DNA of 14,262 nucleotides from Euryarchaeota archaeon UBA130. Its GTDB lineage: Archaea; Thermoplasmatota; Poseidoniia; Poseidoniales; Thalassarchaeaceae. This document shows, piece after piece, positions 7,601 through 12,864 of the stretch. The translations under genes and the position numbers were made by a program. Under the pieces are notes generated by a model. The model did not search any database. It was given only the letters and a program-made list of their open reading frames with translations, and was not told the DNA's origin. The DNA is taken from assembly GCA_002505775.1 (NCBI GenBank), contig DAVY01000004.1, positions 15,831 to 30,092 on the forward strand, read 5' to 3'. Numbering within the stretch: the first letter of the stretch is position 1; each line of letters begins with the position of its first letter.

Positions 7601-9656
7601 TGAACATTGAGCCATTTAGATTGTGCAAATCTGCATCATCGTCCAGGTCGCAGTTCGGATCTATGTCTAGCCAGTCAAGAACTCCATCGTTATCGTCATC
7701 AACGTCCTCCCAGTTGTTGAATCCATCACCATCCCAGTCATTATTTCCGGTGTAGGACTTTCTCTCTGTAGTACACCTTGGGTCGGGGTTTACCGGGTTA
7801 GGATTGTCTATGCTTGGGCAGTCCCAAGATAGTACGTCATCCTCTGTGGCATTCATGAATGGGTCCAGTTCGTTTACTATGCCATCGTTATCAAGGTCGT
7901 ATGGTAGGTCATTAGGATCGTTACCGGGGTTTCCAAGAAGATTATCAGCGGGGAACGCCCCTCCTACATCCGTGTCCTTCCAATCCCAAACTAGATCATA
8001 GTCAGAGTCTATTGGCCTGTAGATATCATCATCCAAGTCTCTGTCATAGTCCAGCTCGCAATCTATCCCCGGGACTCCGATTGGCTGGGAATTGGGAAGA
8101 TCTCCATTCCCGTCTGAATTGGTATCTACTTGCATACAGGAGTCGGGGATTCCATCGTTATCATCGTCTACATCCCACATGTCCAACAGTCCGTCGTTAT
8201 CGTCATCGTTGTCGGCAGAGTCCGGGGTCCCATCGTTGTCATTATCGGGATCGACGAAATTTGGAATTCCATCGCCATCGAGATCCCCATCCACCACCTG
8301 AGTAAATGCCTGGGCACGGGGATGCCATATTGTCCTCTCCTTTGTCACGAAATTGAACTTGTCTGTTCCGTAGATGTCCTCGTTGAGATTAAATGCGTCG
8401 GGTAGAGTCTGGCTTGTTTCTGGACCTGCGGTCACACGTCCCTCGTAGTTTGGATCGCTGTTCGATGGATCTGAGTAAACCCAAGATCCTTGAGTGGAAA
8501 AGGTGAATGTAAATGTGCCACCTGGACTGATTTCGCCACTGTCGAAAGTTCCGTCGCTAGCTGTTACGTTGTGTGGTTGTGAGTCGTCATTTGTCCAAGT
8601 TACTGTATCGCCTTCTTCGATTGTTATTCTATCTGGATTGAGGCCACTCTCCCCGATAGAAACTGAAATCAGCTCTGTGGCCCCCCACTCTGAGGCAGTA
8701 TCCCAGAGTGAGGAGGTGGTGGTGATGTTGGTGGTAATCGTTGAGTCCCAAGGGTGGGAATCCCAGAGGTCTTCTACACCATCACTGTCGTCGTCCGCAT
8801 CGAAGTAGTCCTGAACGCCATCCGAATCGAAGTCGCAAGGCCAAACGAATTGATCTATCCTGCCGTCATTGTCGTCATCCTCATCATAGGAGTCTGGTCC
8901 AGAACCGTCGTTGTCATCATCGGTCACGCCATCATTGTCATGATCTAGCGGATTTTGATCTACCCTGTAACCCACACCGACAGGAGTTCCTGTCCATGGG
9001 TGAACAGTGGTAGGTTCCACATATCTGTCCATGGACACGTTTCTTGGATCCGCTCCTTGGTCGTAGTCTATCGGGCCTTCTAGGATACCGTCGTTGTCGT
9101 CGTCCCAATCGAATTCGTCTAATATACCATCATTGTCGTGGTCGTATGGGTGAGTGCCGTAGCAACCATCAAACATCTCAATTAGGTCGTTGATTCCATC
9201 ATTGTCGTCGTCCAGATCGCTTAGGTCTCCAATTCCGTCATTATCGTGGTCTTCAGCATCTGTCTCCTCCAAAAAGAAGGAGTACCCGGGCTGTCTAATG
9301 AGAGCTGAAGGGTCAGCGACCTTCCCATAATAGGACAGGGGGTCGTGATATGACGGGTCATTGAATGCGGGATGATTGAAAGAATCAATGGGGGACTGTG
9401 GACCTTGACTCGCATCGGACTGTGGCCACTCTGCCTGTCCTCCCTGCTGATACGTTCCACTATCGGAGGGTTCTGTCAATGAGGAAGTATGCTTCTCATT
9501 GTGCTTCTCGTCATATGTTTCGAAATCCTGAAAGGAATACATCTGAGTACTAAATAACATAATTCCAACCATAAAGACAGAAATGAGGGCTTTGCGACTG
9601 CTGTCACCTGAATTCCAAATTGCTTTCTCTCCTAACACGTTACCACCCGGTAGCAT
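1602..9656 (-). CDS. Giant cell-surface protein: Ca-binding repeats, cupredoxin-like domain, Ig-like domains, TM helix, DUF4129-like tail
   Basis: This 2684-residue protein has no name I can assign. Residues 23-40 are hydrophobic after a basic stretch and form a signal peptide or anchor. Residues 136-300, 455-868 and 1000-1312 hold Asp-rich DxDxDGxxD repeats like thrombospondin type 3 or calcium-binding loops, including many DDDNDG units. Residues 328-412 resemble a plastocyanin-type cupredoxin that keeps His362 but lacks the usual Cys, second His and Met. Residues about 1320-2490 look like several Ig-like beta domains; about 30 N-x-S/T sequons occur in the protein, most of them here. Residues 2496-2518 are a transmembrane helix followed by RNYAERRR, so the rest is inside the cell. 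Residues about 2525-2632 resemble DUF4129 (RKRGAMKKVYETTREFE, FEEARYSNHEI). I see no transglutaminase or protease catalytic region. A role in surface structure, adhesion or calcium-dependent scaffolding is inference. The ATG at 9656 is used; its upstream DNA has no clear ribosome site. Confidence 0.88.
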   Translation of the reverse strand: MLPGGNVLGEKAIWNSGDSSRKALISVFMVGIMLFSTQMYSFQDFETYDEKHNEKHTSSLTEPSDSGTYQQGGQAEWPQSDASQGPQSPIDSFNHPAFNDPSYHDPLSYYGKVADPSALIRQPGYSFFLEETDAEDHDNDGIGDLSDLDDDNDGINDLIEMFDGCYGTHPYDHDNDGILDEFDWDDDNDGILEGPIDYDQGADPRNVSMDRYVEPTTVHPWTGTPVGVGYRVDQNPLDHDNDGVTDDDNDGSGPDSYDEDDDNDGRIDQFVWPCDFDSDGVQDYFDADDDSDGVEDLWDSHPWDSTITTNITTTSSLWDTASEWGATELISVSIGESGLNPDRITIEEGDTVTWTNDDSQPHNVTASDGTFDSGEISPGGTFTFTFSTQGSWVYSDPSNSDPNYEGRVTAGPETSQTLPDAFNLNEDIYGTDKFNFVTKERTIWHPRAQAFTQVVDGDLDGDGIPNFVDPDNDNDGTPDSADNDDDNDGLLDMWDVDDDNDGIPDSCMQVDTNSDGNGDLPNSQPIGVPGIDCELDYDRDLDDDIYRPIDSDYDLVWDWKDTDVGGAFPADNLLGNPGNDPNDLPYDLDNDGIVNELDPFMNATEDDVLSWDCPSIDNPNPVNPDPRCTTERKSYTGNNDWDGDGFNNWEDVDDDNDGVLDWLDIDPNCDLDDDADLHNLNGSMFRDDGANDIDTDIDGDGLSNDLDWDDDNDGISDLYDPDDGNCGVVDSDSTDQFDNSYSHQDGELIDGSDDGTTYTMLQPLRWDQFWHFSPFFADDHHFILPYNGYQESVDPVTGLSTMDSNGVVPEMYWHVMMKWSPWNGNNFFDIDMDGDSLINGIDVDMDADGMPDWWDQDEGSDGRLDVNDPAFGGSLNDGECDLSLFYMFFQIAFQPIACGVELAWLFGWPVLRATQVQGTIYTNPYSTRPDPQWDQGSYNGSNSNGQWTCNKNCFWFDFNGNQDVGPSSAVSYVDIMDNRDLWIAFVGVNRGLFQWGADSNANMFPDEVADLLNNDVDPDDDCGAPVAGNMEPQCMFNDTADLDDDFDGIYDHWDIDDDNDGIWDYMEVDSNDDLDDDSNTEPPGSFFTGTNCEDNDDDGTDTDPDDDGWYQAVWDKGLLGQGLLAPKYYDVDNDNDGVPDGEDPDDDNNGVPDSIQETLEGCFTGEEQSPWDHDNDGTPNWADNDWDGDGLVNVIEQSGATPFITPWDHDNDGIRDDIDDDDDADGMKDEDEVMLWPTRFGSESTNPWDHDDFGNGSGIANPTDPSTGPDAIDNDDDADNRTDVDWDHLEENWNGSSDWDQDNDGIPDEDDKIPTRITLFTEPVLWLDAFFPAKFNGSVDWLDPDQGVFTRAPNIPVQVIIEWANNGTIALETIDVLTDEFGEFEVGQYLFPEDLEVGPSTTYNIFAEVTEMFVHDGASTEPIPVEVRANTTVDYVAWTYFRSDEQPLFVDFKVHYSADWDRGIFDNRLPYAPVSFNVSGGPFGNTSNPTVFDGYGYGYRADSGGWVSLTFVQSSGSQGIWKQVQWNSTMDNGPGAIPGGYEEIVWDDFSKSHNVIGRYNYTSTSLPIGDYTFTAYSRPDLGSESPWPYLEGDESDSFNIRSMHRMYVEADIITPSIRPVYFWDATQFTGSSFGAWRALFHSPSLVNANIDYQDASLGKPYPILWDGNPQSLAGEASRLRPFLSSNGTHWFIAMQNGGDFNVPPCGPVDPLDPDSDVRCEIVPEMFTGETLRVVGSVWNRTMVPWPHDPMALQVDVDGNGVFAGSTETGFARVPSMVDGVAQFDYNWTWYSQYSAGVFGIRADFTNSNFYFTGNQTSVLAPTGAYVNVSVIGTTDFQFSSIPRLYRGQNVTLEARLIDNAFQPVRDAPVNYTWSADNSAGVAITDNNGVLKINLTIDEFHELGNFTLGVTYPGDPFRQGSSAMTSLWVVSRTYLSIQSTTPNLLQAGDIWEFSGQVTDDNRTAVEKDLGEALDGCLENGGEVLLIMEGTDFEDRTHRQIIETLCPNAGSIYHQLLLNPQLLKDDPNSFLPDGFGPVNVILRFQENLPHEGCGPLEADALSTSGAWDPCALIVNSDHYRKVMQFQVDGFSLIGRTQLSVDDQIVYTSEIDPNTGQAIEKPMIVTGQLTDELGSNLSNRAIRITYEMIDSSLGVISCLPGTTDADGFFEIVCPLSGVTAGQARVNIQFNSYENNDRYRYSNSSSTRIFPVFSNSTMQIMEVGPFRSDVDTYTFQNGSEFPVVYLKESFHVEALLTQVNGNPIGGKCLNLYINPETNTRPIGTMITEDGTGTVKWFSGDPEDNPSRRGIEPDGESLEGFRTLRVAYEPDRELPGGCRAETTPVVNSSFMDIEVLVRSRVDILLKEQWADPIGYKPGDDITGSVAILRDRLDVAVAGETVIFKIQYWNGTGWINIPPQYDVTNEQGEAEFNFTYLGEDVPFSGECGQLDTFGNPWPCAVDGQWRVTVHFQESSFYQGEDLENTPLIRMDTTQPEGQASFLTAQVTVVLLIALSFALLIGAIMYRNYAERRRIEIIRGILTDSLMSLKASNDFIQTIFNCYKDLVRFFRKRGAMKKVYETTREFEDALNSMLGGIAPPEDLDEFFAIFEEARYSNHEIGAEQRDRAISTLQAIINHMTVSLGDSVLVRTIDNESSMYDTVTRAGEFIDSDGQVRLAGVDENDADSGFRI
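5721..6659 (-). repeat. Third Asp-rich calcium-binding repeat array of the giant surface protein (residues ~1000-1312)
   Basis: The segment encodes tandem DxDxDG units such as DIDDDNDGIWD, DVDNDNDGVPD and WDHDNDG. The protein spacing is irregular and some units are broken by short Cys-containing linkers (NCEDND, GCFTGEE). At DNA level the repeats are diverged, but a 17-base identical string encoding WDHDND occurs at 6022-6038 and 6130-6146. Each unit is expected to bind calcium through Asp side chains. The last unit ends just before the Ig-like region. Confidence 0.85.
7053..8294 (-). repeat. Second Asp-rich calcium-binding repeat array (residues ~455-868), with a non-repeat insert
   Basis: This is the longest repeat block, starting with VVDGDLDGDGIPNFVDPDND and continuing with NDDDNDGLLDMWDVDDDNDG. 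It runs densely to about residue 730 (near 7467). It then breaks for an aromatic-rich insert at residues about 752-825 and resumes with DIDMDGDSLINGIDVDMDAD up to about residue 868. The pattern is the DxDxDGxxD type shared by thrombospondin type 3 repeats and related calcium-binding loops. The number of units that bind calcium cannot be read from sequence alone. Confidence 0.83.
8757..9251 (-). repeat. First Asp-rich calcium-binding repeat array (residues ~136-300)
   Basis: The N-terminal array encodes EDHDNDGIGDLSDLDDDNDG, YDHDNDGILDEFDWDDDNDG, LDHDNDGVTDDDNDG and CDFDSDGVQDYFDADDDSDG. Two half-units commonly pair as HDNDG-(about 12)-DDDNDG, as in thrombospondin type 3 repeats. It is separated from the second array by the cupredoxin-like domain. 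Confidence 0.85.
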
Positions 9657-9777
9657 AGTTAGATGCTGTCTGACTTATGAACGGATACCCCTGATTAGTG
9701 AAATTAGTATCAATGGGGCCTCTGAGTATCACTCAAGAGAACCTTGTATTGAAATCTATCATTGTGGTCGGAGGGTC

Positions 9778-10140
9778 ATGTCGAAGTTACGGTGGATGCT
9801 TACCTCGAAGATACACAGAGCTACAGTCACTGGTGCTGACCTGGACTATGTCGGGTCAATCACGATAGACGGGGACTTGATGGATGCAGCCGGACTGATA
9901 GAGTGGGAGGGGGTCCACGTTCTTGACATAACAAATGGAAATCGTCTGGAGACATACGTAATTGAGGGGGACAGGGGGTCGGGTGAAATATGCATTAATG
10001 GCGCTGCTGCGCATCTAATTAATCCCGGCGACTTAGTTATTATACTCGCATATTCCGGCATCGAGGAAAATATGATTCAGGGTCATCTTCCAACCGTGGT
10101 TCATGTAGATGAAAACAATCAACAAGTTCACGATCTGTGA
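9778..10140 (+). CDS. panD: Aspartate 1-decarboxylase, pyruvoyl type (PanD)
   Basis: PanD converts L-aspartate to beta-alanine, the precursor of the pantetheine arm of coenzyme A. The 120-residue protein aligns along its whole length with bacterial PanD. It self-cleaves at Gly-Ser in YVGSITID, here Gly26-Ser27, so that Ser27 becomes the pyruvoyl group. Other active-site residues are in place with a constant offset of two from E. coli: Lys11 (SKIHR), Arg56 and Tyr60 (NRLETY), Asn74 (INGAAAH). I start at the ATG at 9778, which gives the family N-terminus MSKLRWMLTSKIHR. The frame is open back to 9583, but that part is antisense to the giant gene and unrelated to the family. A GGAGG lies only 3 bases before this ATG, too close to be a convincing ribosome site. 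Pyruvoyl PanD is chiefly bacterial; many archaea use a PLP enzyme instead, so ancestral transfer from bacteria is plausible. The 3' end overlaps the convergent rlmH-like gene by 13 bases. Confidence 0.95.
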   Translation: MSKLRWMLTSKIHRATVTGADLDYVGSITIDGDLMDAAGLIEWEGVHVLDITNGNRLETYVIEGDRGSGEICINGAAAHLINPGDLVIILAYSGIEENMIQGHLPTVVHVDENNQQVHDL

Positions 10141-10559
10141 TATTGTGTTCCCTTGTTAATCTCGGATGCTCTGTAGAGTTGCTCCAACAGAATGGCTGTG
10201 GCCATTTCATGGGTCAGAGTCATCCTTGAAATTGAAATCTTCTTGTTTTTAATTTTCATTTCATCACTGAATCCGTCTGCTGGACCTACCGCAAAAATCG
10301 TATTTCTGCCCGACAATGAGGTCTCTGAAATTATTTCGGCGAGTTCAACGCTGGTTACCATGGTCCCCGACTCATCAAGAAGAATGATGTTGGCTCCTCC
10401 AGACTCGATTTTTGCCTCGTAATCGGGAGGGCTTGTCTTATCTTTGTGAACTATCAATTCCATTCCGGCAGATGCGTTTCTACCTGCATAGTCATCAATT
10501 ATGATTCGTGTTCCCCTACCCTTGGGCTTCCCGTGGATGTGCACCAATACCCGGCCCAT
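10128..10559 (-). CDS. rlmH: RlmH-family SPOUT methyltransferase (23S rRNA pseudouridine-1915 N3 type)
   Basis: In bacteria RlmH methylates N3 of pseudouridine 1915 in helix 69 of 23S rRNA, using SAM bound in a trefoil-knot SPOUT fold. From the ATG at 10559 the protein is 143 residues, slightly shorter than E. coli RlmH (155). The C-terminal knot region is clear: NIILLDESG (residues 57-65), FAVGPADGFSDE (89-100), ISRMTLTHEMATAILLEQLY (110-129) and the conserved end QYHRS. The N-terminal half is more diverged and the glycine motif reads VGPADG rather than the more common GGADG. The open frame extends back to 10721, but the extra residues overlap the divergent gene and do not resemble the family. 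The exact rRNA target in this archaeon is inferred from the family. It is convergent with panD and divergent from the gene at 10638. Confidence 0.88.
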   Translation of the reverse strand: MGRVLVHIHGKPKGRGTRIIIDDYAGRNASAGMELIVHKDKTSPPDYEAKIESGGANIILLDESGTMVTSVELAEIISETSLSGRNTIFAVGPADGFSDEMKIKNKKISISRMTLTHEMATAILLEQLYRASEINKGTQYHRS

Positions 10560-10579
10560 GGCCAAAGGGGGGGAGAAGT

Positions 10580-10593
10580 AGGACTTTTGTCCT
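10580..10593. other. Perfect inverted repeat AGGAC-TTTT-GTCCT between divergent genes
   Basis: A 5-base-arm perfect inverted repeat with a 4-base centre lies in the 78-base gap between the rlmH-like gene and the small Trp-rich gene, which point away from each other. The position would suit an operator or a short hairpin in either 5' leader. Arms of this length can occur by chance, so the functional reading is weak. Confidence 0.25.
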
Positions 10594-10637
10594 TCGGAAC
10601 GATGAATAGAGGATACCCTTTGGTTTGACTGAGAACC

Positions 10638-10961
10638 ATGAGATGGTGGCCCTTCGGAAAGCGGCGTCATAAGGAGGTTAGTGACTCCCCACACATCAAG
10701 GGAGCGCGCATGTGGCTCCAAGATCTTAGGGAGATTTGTGAGAGAAACTATGAGAATCCTTCAGCCGGACAGTCTTTGGTTCGTGAGATCCAGGTTGAGT
10801 GGACCGATGCCAACAGAAGGGGGGATCTAGATGACTCACTCAAGCAGGGTTTGGATAGGAGAGCTTTCAGACTACTAAGAGCCGATGCCGAAGAGTGGCT
10901 TGGATGGCTTGATAATGAGGAGTTTTGGAAACCGGGCTGGAAAGGTGGATTCGATAATTAG
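10638..10961 (+). CDS. Hypothetical small Trp-rich protein
   Basis: I do not recognise this 107-residue protein. It starts with a short basic and aromatic segment (MRWWPFGKRRHK), followed by a mostly charged, probably helical body. Eight of 107 residues are Trp, five of them in the last part (DAEEWLGWLDNEEFWKPGW) or just before it. There is no signal peptide or transmembrane segment, so it is probably cytoplasmic; the N-terminus could lie against the membrane. Coding is supported by the open frame, by exclusion of the opposite-strand gene, and by the next gene starting only 8 bases after its stop, which suggests an operon with the membrane protein. An internal ATG at 10710 is an alternative start. 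Function is unknown. Confidence 0.75.
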   Translation: MRWWPFGKRRHKEVSDSPHIKGARMWLQDLREICERNYENPSAGQSLVREIQVEWTDANRRGDLDDSLKQGLDRRAFRLLRADAEEWLGWLDNEEFWKPGWKGGFDN

Positions 10962-10969
10962 GGATTTTT

Positions 10970-11689
10970 ATGTGGTTTTGGATACTGATATTTGCCATCG
11001 TGGGTATTGCCTGTATGTGGTACAGCAGGCATCAACCATTTCCAGAGATTAGTGGGCGTTTTTCTGCTCTTCTTTTCAGTATTTCTTTGCTGTTATGGCT
11101 ATCTAGTACCGCTCCAAGAGAAACCTCAGAAGAGGTTCCGGCGATTATAGCTTCTTTGATAGGCGGGCTGGGTGTCGTTTTCGGAGTTAGGCATATGACC
11201 ATCACACACCACGACGTGGTCGTTGCCCCGTTCGGCGGAATACTGCTTTGCATAGGATCCATTAGCCTTCTTTCTGGGAGATGGGGGGAATATGATCAAA
11301 CCGAGCAAATAGTGTCCTTCGCTCTAGCCTCAATTTTGGTTATGTTAGAGGTCTATCTCTGCTTTAGGGGACTGGTGATCGGTATACAAGGGATCTCTTG
11401 GTCTAAGTCCGGCTTAAGACAGGTTAGGAGGGGGCTGTTGGTGGGTCCTAGGGGTGCAGTGTCTCATTTTGAGAAGTCTTGGCATTCCGAAGATCAATGG
11501 CTAACGGCAATGAGCCATGCGGCATTGATGATGATCCACCAGCACATTGGAAATACAGACGAGCAGGAATATCACCGAATAGAGCTTGAAAAGTTGGGAG
11601 GGTTGGATGCCGTTGACAGTGCTTGGATAGAAGCTATAGATTCAGAGCTCCACCAATTGAATACCTCGATGAGCGGAGAAGAGGAGTGA
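10970..11689 (+). CDS. Hypothetical five-helix membrane protein with cytoplasmic tail
   Basis: I do not recognise this 239-residue protein. Hydrophobic segments at about residues 2-18, 31-47, 57-74, 84-102 and 112-138 predict five transmembrane helices. Residues 145-239 form a soluble tail with a basic start (KSGLRQVRRG), a central His/Met-rich stretch (MSHAALMMIHQHIG) and an acidic end (MSGEEE). By the positive-inside rule the basic loop after helix 5 places the tail in the cytoplasm. The gene follows the small Trp-rich gene by 8 bases and precedes the cobalamin adenosyltransferase by 42 bases, all in the same direction, so co-transcription is likely. A functional link to cobalamin is not shown by anything in the protein. 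Confidence 0.8.
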   Translation: MWFWILIFAIVGIACMWYSRHQPFPEISGRFSALLFSISLLLWLSSTAPRETSEEVPAIIASLIGGLGVVFGVRHMTITHHDVVVAPFGGILLCIGSISLLSGRWGEYDQTEQIVSFALASILVMLEVYLCFRGLVIGIQGISWSKSGLRQVRRGLLVGPRGAVSHFEKSWHSEDQWLTAMSHAALMMIHQHIGNTDEQEYHRIELEKLGGLDAVDSAWIEAIDSELHQLNTSMSGEEE

Positions 11690-11731
11690 TACGGTACGAT
11701 TGTAAGATTGGGCGGACTCGGGGCGTACGAT

Positions 11732-12358
11732 ATGGTTCGGATAACTAAGGTTCACACTGGAGGAGGCGATGGGGGGGAGACCTCGCTTGTAGACGGTACT
11801 CGAGTCGGGAAGGAGAATCCCAGAGTTGGGGTCTACGGAACAATCGATGAGGCTAATTCTGCGATAGGAATTGTCCGTGCAGAGATTTCGAGGCTCAAGA
11901 ATCCTGGGGTTGCTGACGAGTCTCTTCAACCCTTAGGTGATCGTCTTATCGAGGCTGACAATATGCTTGGAATAATTCAACAGGAGTTGTTTGACGTGGG
12001 AGCCGAGTGTGCATGTCCTCCAGGAGGAGTTCCTGAGCAGATGTCCGTAATTGGGACAGAAGCTGGAGACAGGCTAGTTGAGGAAATGGACTACATGCTT
12101 GAGGACCTAGAGCCTCTGTCATCGTTCATACTTCCAACAGGAAATCCGGTAGTCGCGAGCCTACACATGGCTCGTACCATTGTTCGGAGGGCAGAGAGGG
12201 AAGCCTGCGCCCTTCGTGAGGAGATCAGGTCAGACATTATCAGTTATCTAAACAGGCTTTCTGATCATTGTTTCGTACTAGCACGTTGGCTTACGGGGGA
12301 AGAGGGGGAATCTCTTTGGACGCCTCTTGGGAAGAGGAAATTAGGGGATCATTCCTGA
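11732..12358 (+). CDS. Cob(I)alamin adenosyltransferase, PduO/MMAB type
   Basis: PduO-type enzymes transfer the adenosyl group of ATP to cob(I)alamin, making the adenosylcobalamin used by enzymes such as methylmalonyl-CoA mutase and class II ribonucleotide reductase. From the ATG at 11732 the protein has 208 residues. Family blocks are visible: the ATP-binding N-terminus KVHTGGGDGGETSLVDGTR (residues 6-24), RVGVYGTIDEANS (31-43), FILPTGNP (132-139), ARTIVRRAER (147-156) and YLNRLSD (172-178). The N-terminal motif reads TGGGDGG where many relatives have TRTGDxG, a mild deviation. A TTG at 11708 would add eight unrelated residues and is rejected. No partner gene for cobalamin synthesis or a B12 enzyme is in the window. 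The last 18 bases overlap the convergent Nudix gene. Confidence 0.92.
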   Translation: MVRITKVHTGGGDGGETSLVDGTRVGKENPRVGVYGTIDEANSAIGIVRAEISRLKNPGVADESLQPLGDRLIEADNMLGIIQQELFDVGAECACPPGGVPEQMSVIGTEAGDRLVEEMDYMLEDLEPLSSFILPTGNPVVASLHMARTIVRRAEREACALREEIRSDIISYLNRLSDHCFVLARWLTGEEGESLWTPLGKRKLGDHS

Positions 12359-12778
12359 TTTCTTCATATGAATTATAGCCGAACGAAGAAGTTTCTTCTC
12401 TTGTTCGAATGTCAACATAGACTCTGCGTCATCGTGGTTAAGCCACAGATAACTGGTGTGCTCCTCTGATAATTTGACATCGACCTCATCCGTTCTTGCG
12501 ATGTACCAATATACCTGCTTTGATGTATTCCGTCCTTTCTTCCTAAAGGTATACTCTGTTCTGGATTCCCAATAGTTGTCGATCTCCACCTTCTCGATGC
12601 CGGTTTCTTCCTTCAACTCCCTTGCCGCCGTCTCATGGCGGGAAAGATCAGTTCGTTCAACGTGGCCCTTAGGAAAGCTCCAATGGCCCTGGGGGTATTG
12701 AAGAAGAAGGATAGAGTCATAGTTGAGTAAGATAAAACCGCAGGAGGTCTCCATGGGCCCTGGAGTGGTTGCAGTCAT
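12341..12778 (-). CDS. Nudix hydrolase, Ap4A-hydrolase-like
   Basis: Nudix enzymes hydrolyse nucleoside diphosphates linked to another group; this subgroup usually cuts dinucleoside polyphosphates such as Ap4A. In the 145-residue protein, WSFPKGHVE leads into the Nudix box, which ends ETAARELKEETGI (box at residues 38-61). The metal-binding REL-EE-TG part is intact. The first half of the box has one extra residue compared with the usual 23-residue pattern, and the usual Gly-Glu after HVE is replaced by RTDLSRHE. The downstream EEHTSYLWLNHDDA resembles the EH-x-x-Y/F-x-W segment of Ap4A hydrolases. The start could be GTG at 12784, ATG at 12778 (used here) or ATG at 12754, which removes an unconserved Thr/Pro-rich lead. 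Substrate is inferred from family resemblance only. Confidence 0.88.
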   Translation of the reverse strand: MTATTPGPMETSCGFILLNYDSILLLQYPQGHWSFPKGHVERTDLSRHETAARELKEETGIEKVEIDNYWESRTEYTFRKKGRNTSKQVYWYIARTDEVDVKLSEEHTSYLWLNHDDAESMLTFEQEKKLLRSAIIHMKKSGMIP

Positions 12779-12864
12779 ACTCACAGTAGGAGGGGTGCAG
12801 TCAAAACATTACTGATTAATTTGGACCAAAAGCACCTTTGAGTAGATAGTACCCGAGTCGATTC

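Noticed and set aside
5721..9251. CRISPR-like or satellite repeats
   Set aside because: The recurring short strings are codons of Asp-rich protein repeats in one continuous reading frame, with irregular spacing and no unique spacers.
9583..9777. Long N-terminal extension of PanD
   Set aside because: The extension is antisense to the giant gene's start and unrelated to PanD; the family N-terminus begins at the ATG at 9778.
10560..10721. Long N-terminal extension of the RlmH-like protein
   Set aside because: It would overlap the divergent small gene and has no similarity to RlmH; the ATG at 10559 fits the family length.
11694..11731. GTACGAT direct repeat (11694-11700 and 11725-11731) before the adenosyltransferase
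   Set aside because: Two 7-base copies 31 bases apart are easily due to chance, and one touches the start codon; there is no further support for a regulatory site.
12779..12864. Possible small RNA or tRNA in the Nudix-DHH gap
   Set aside because: No cloverleaf, paired arms or tRNA consensus could be found; it looks like a plain divergent promoter region.
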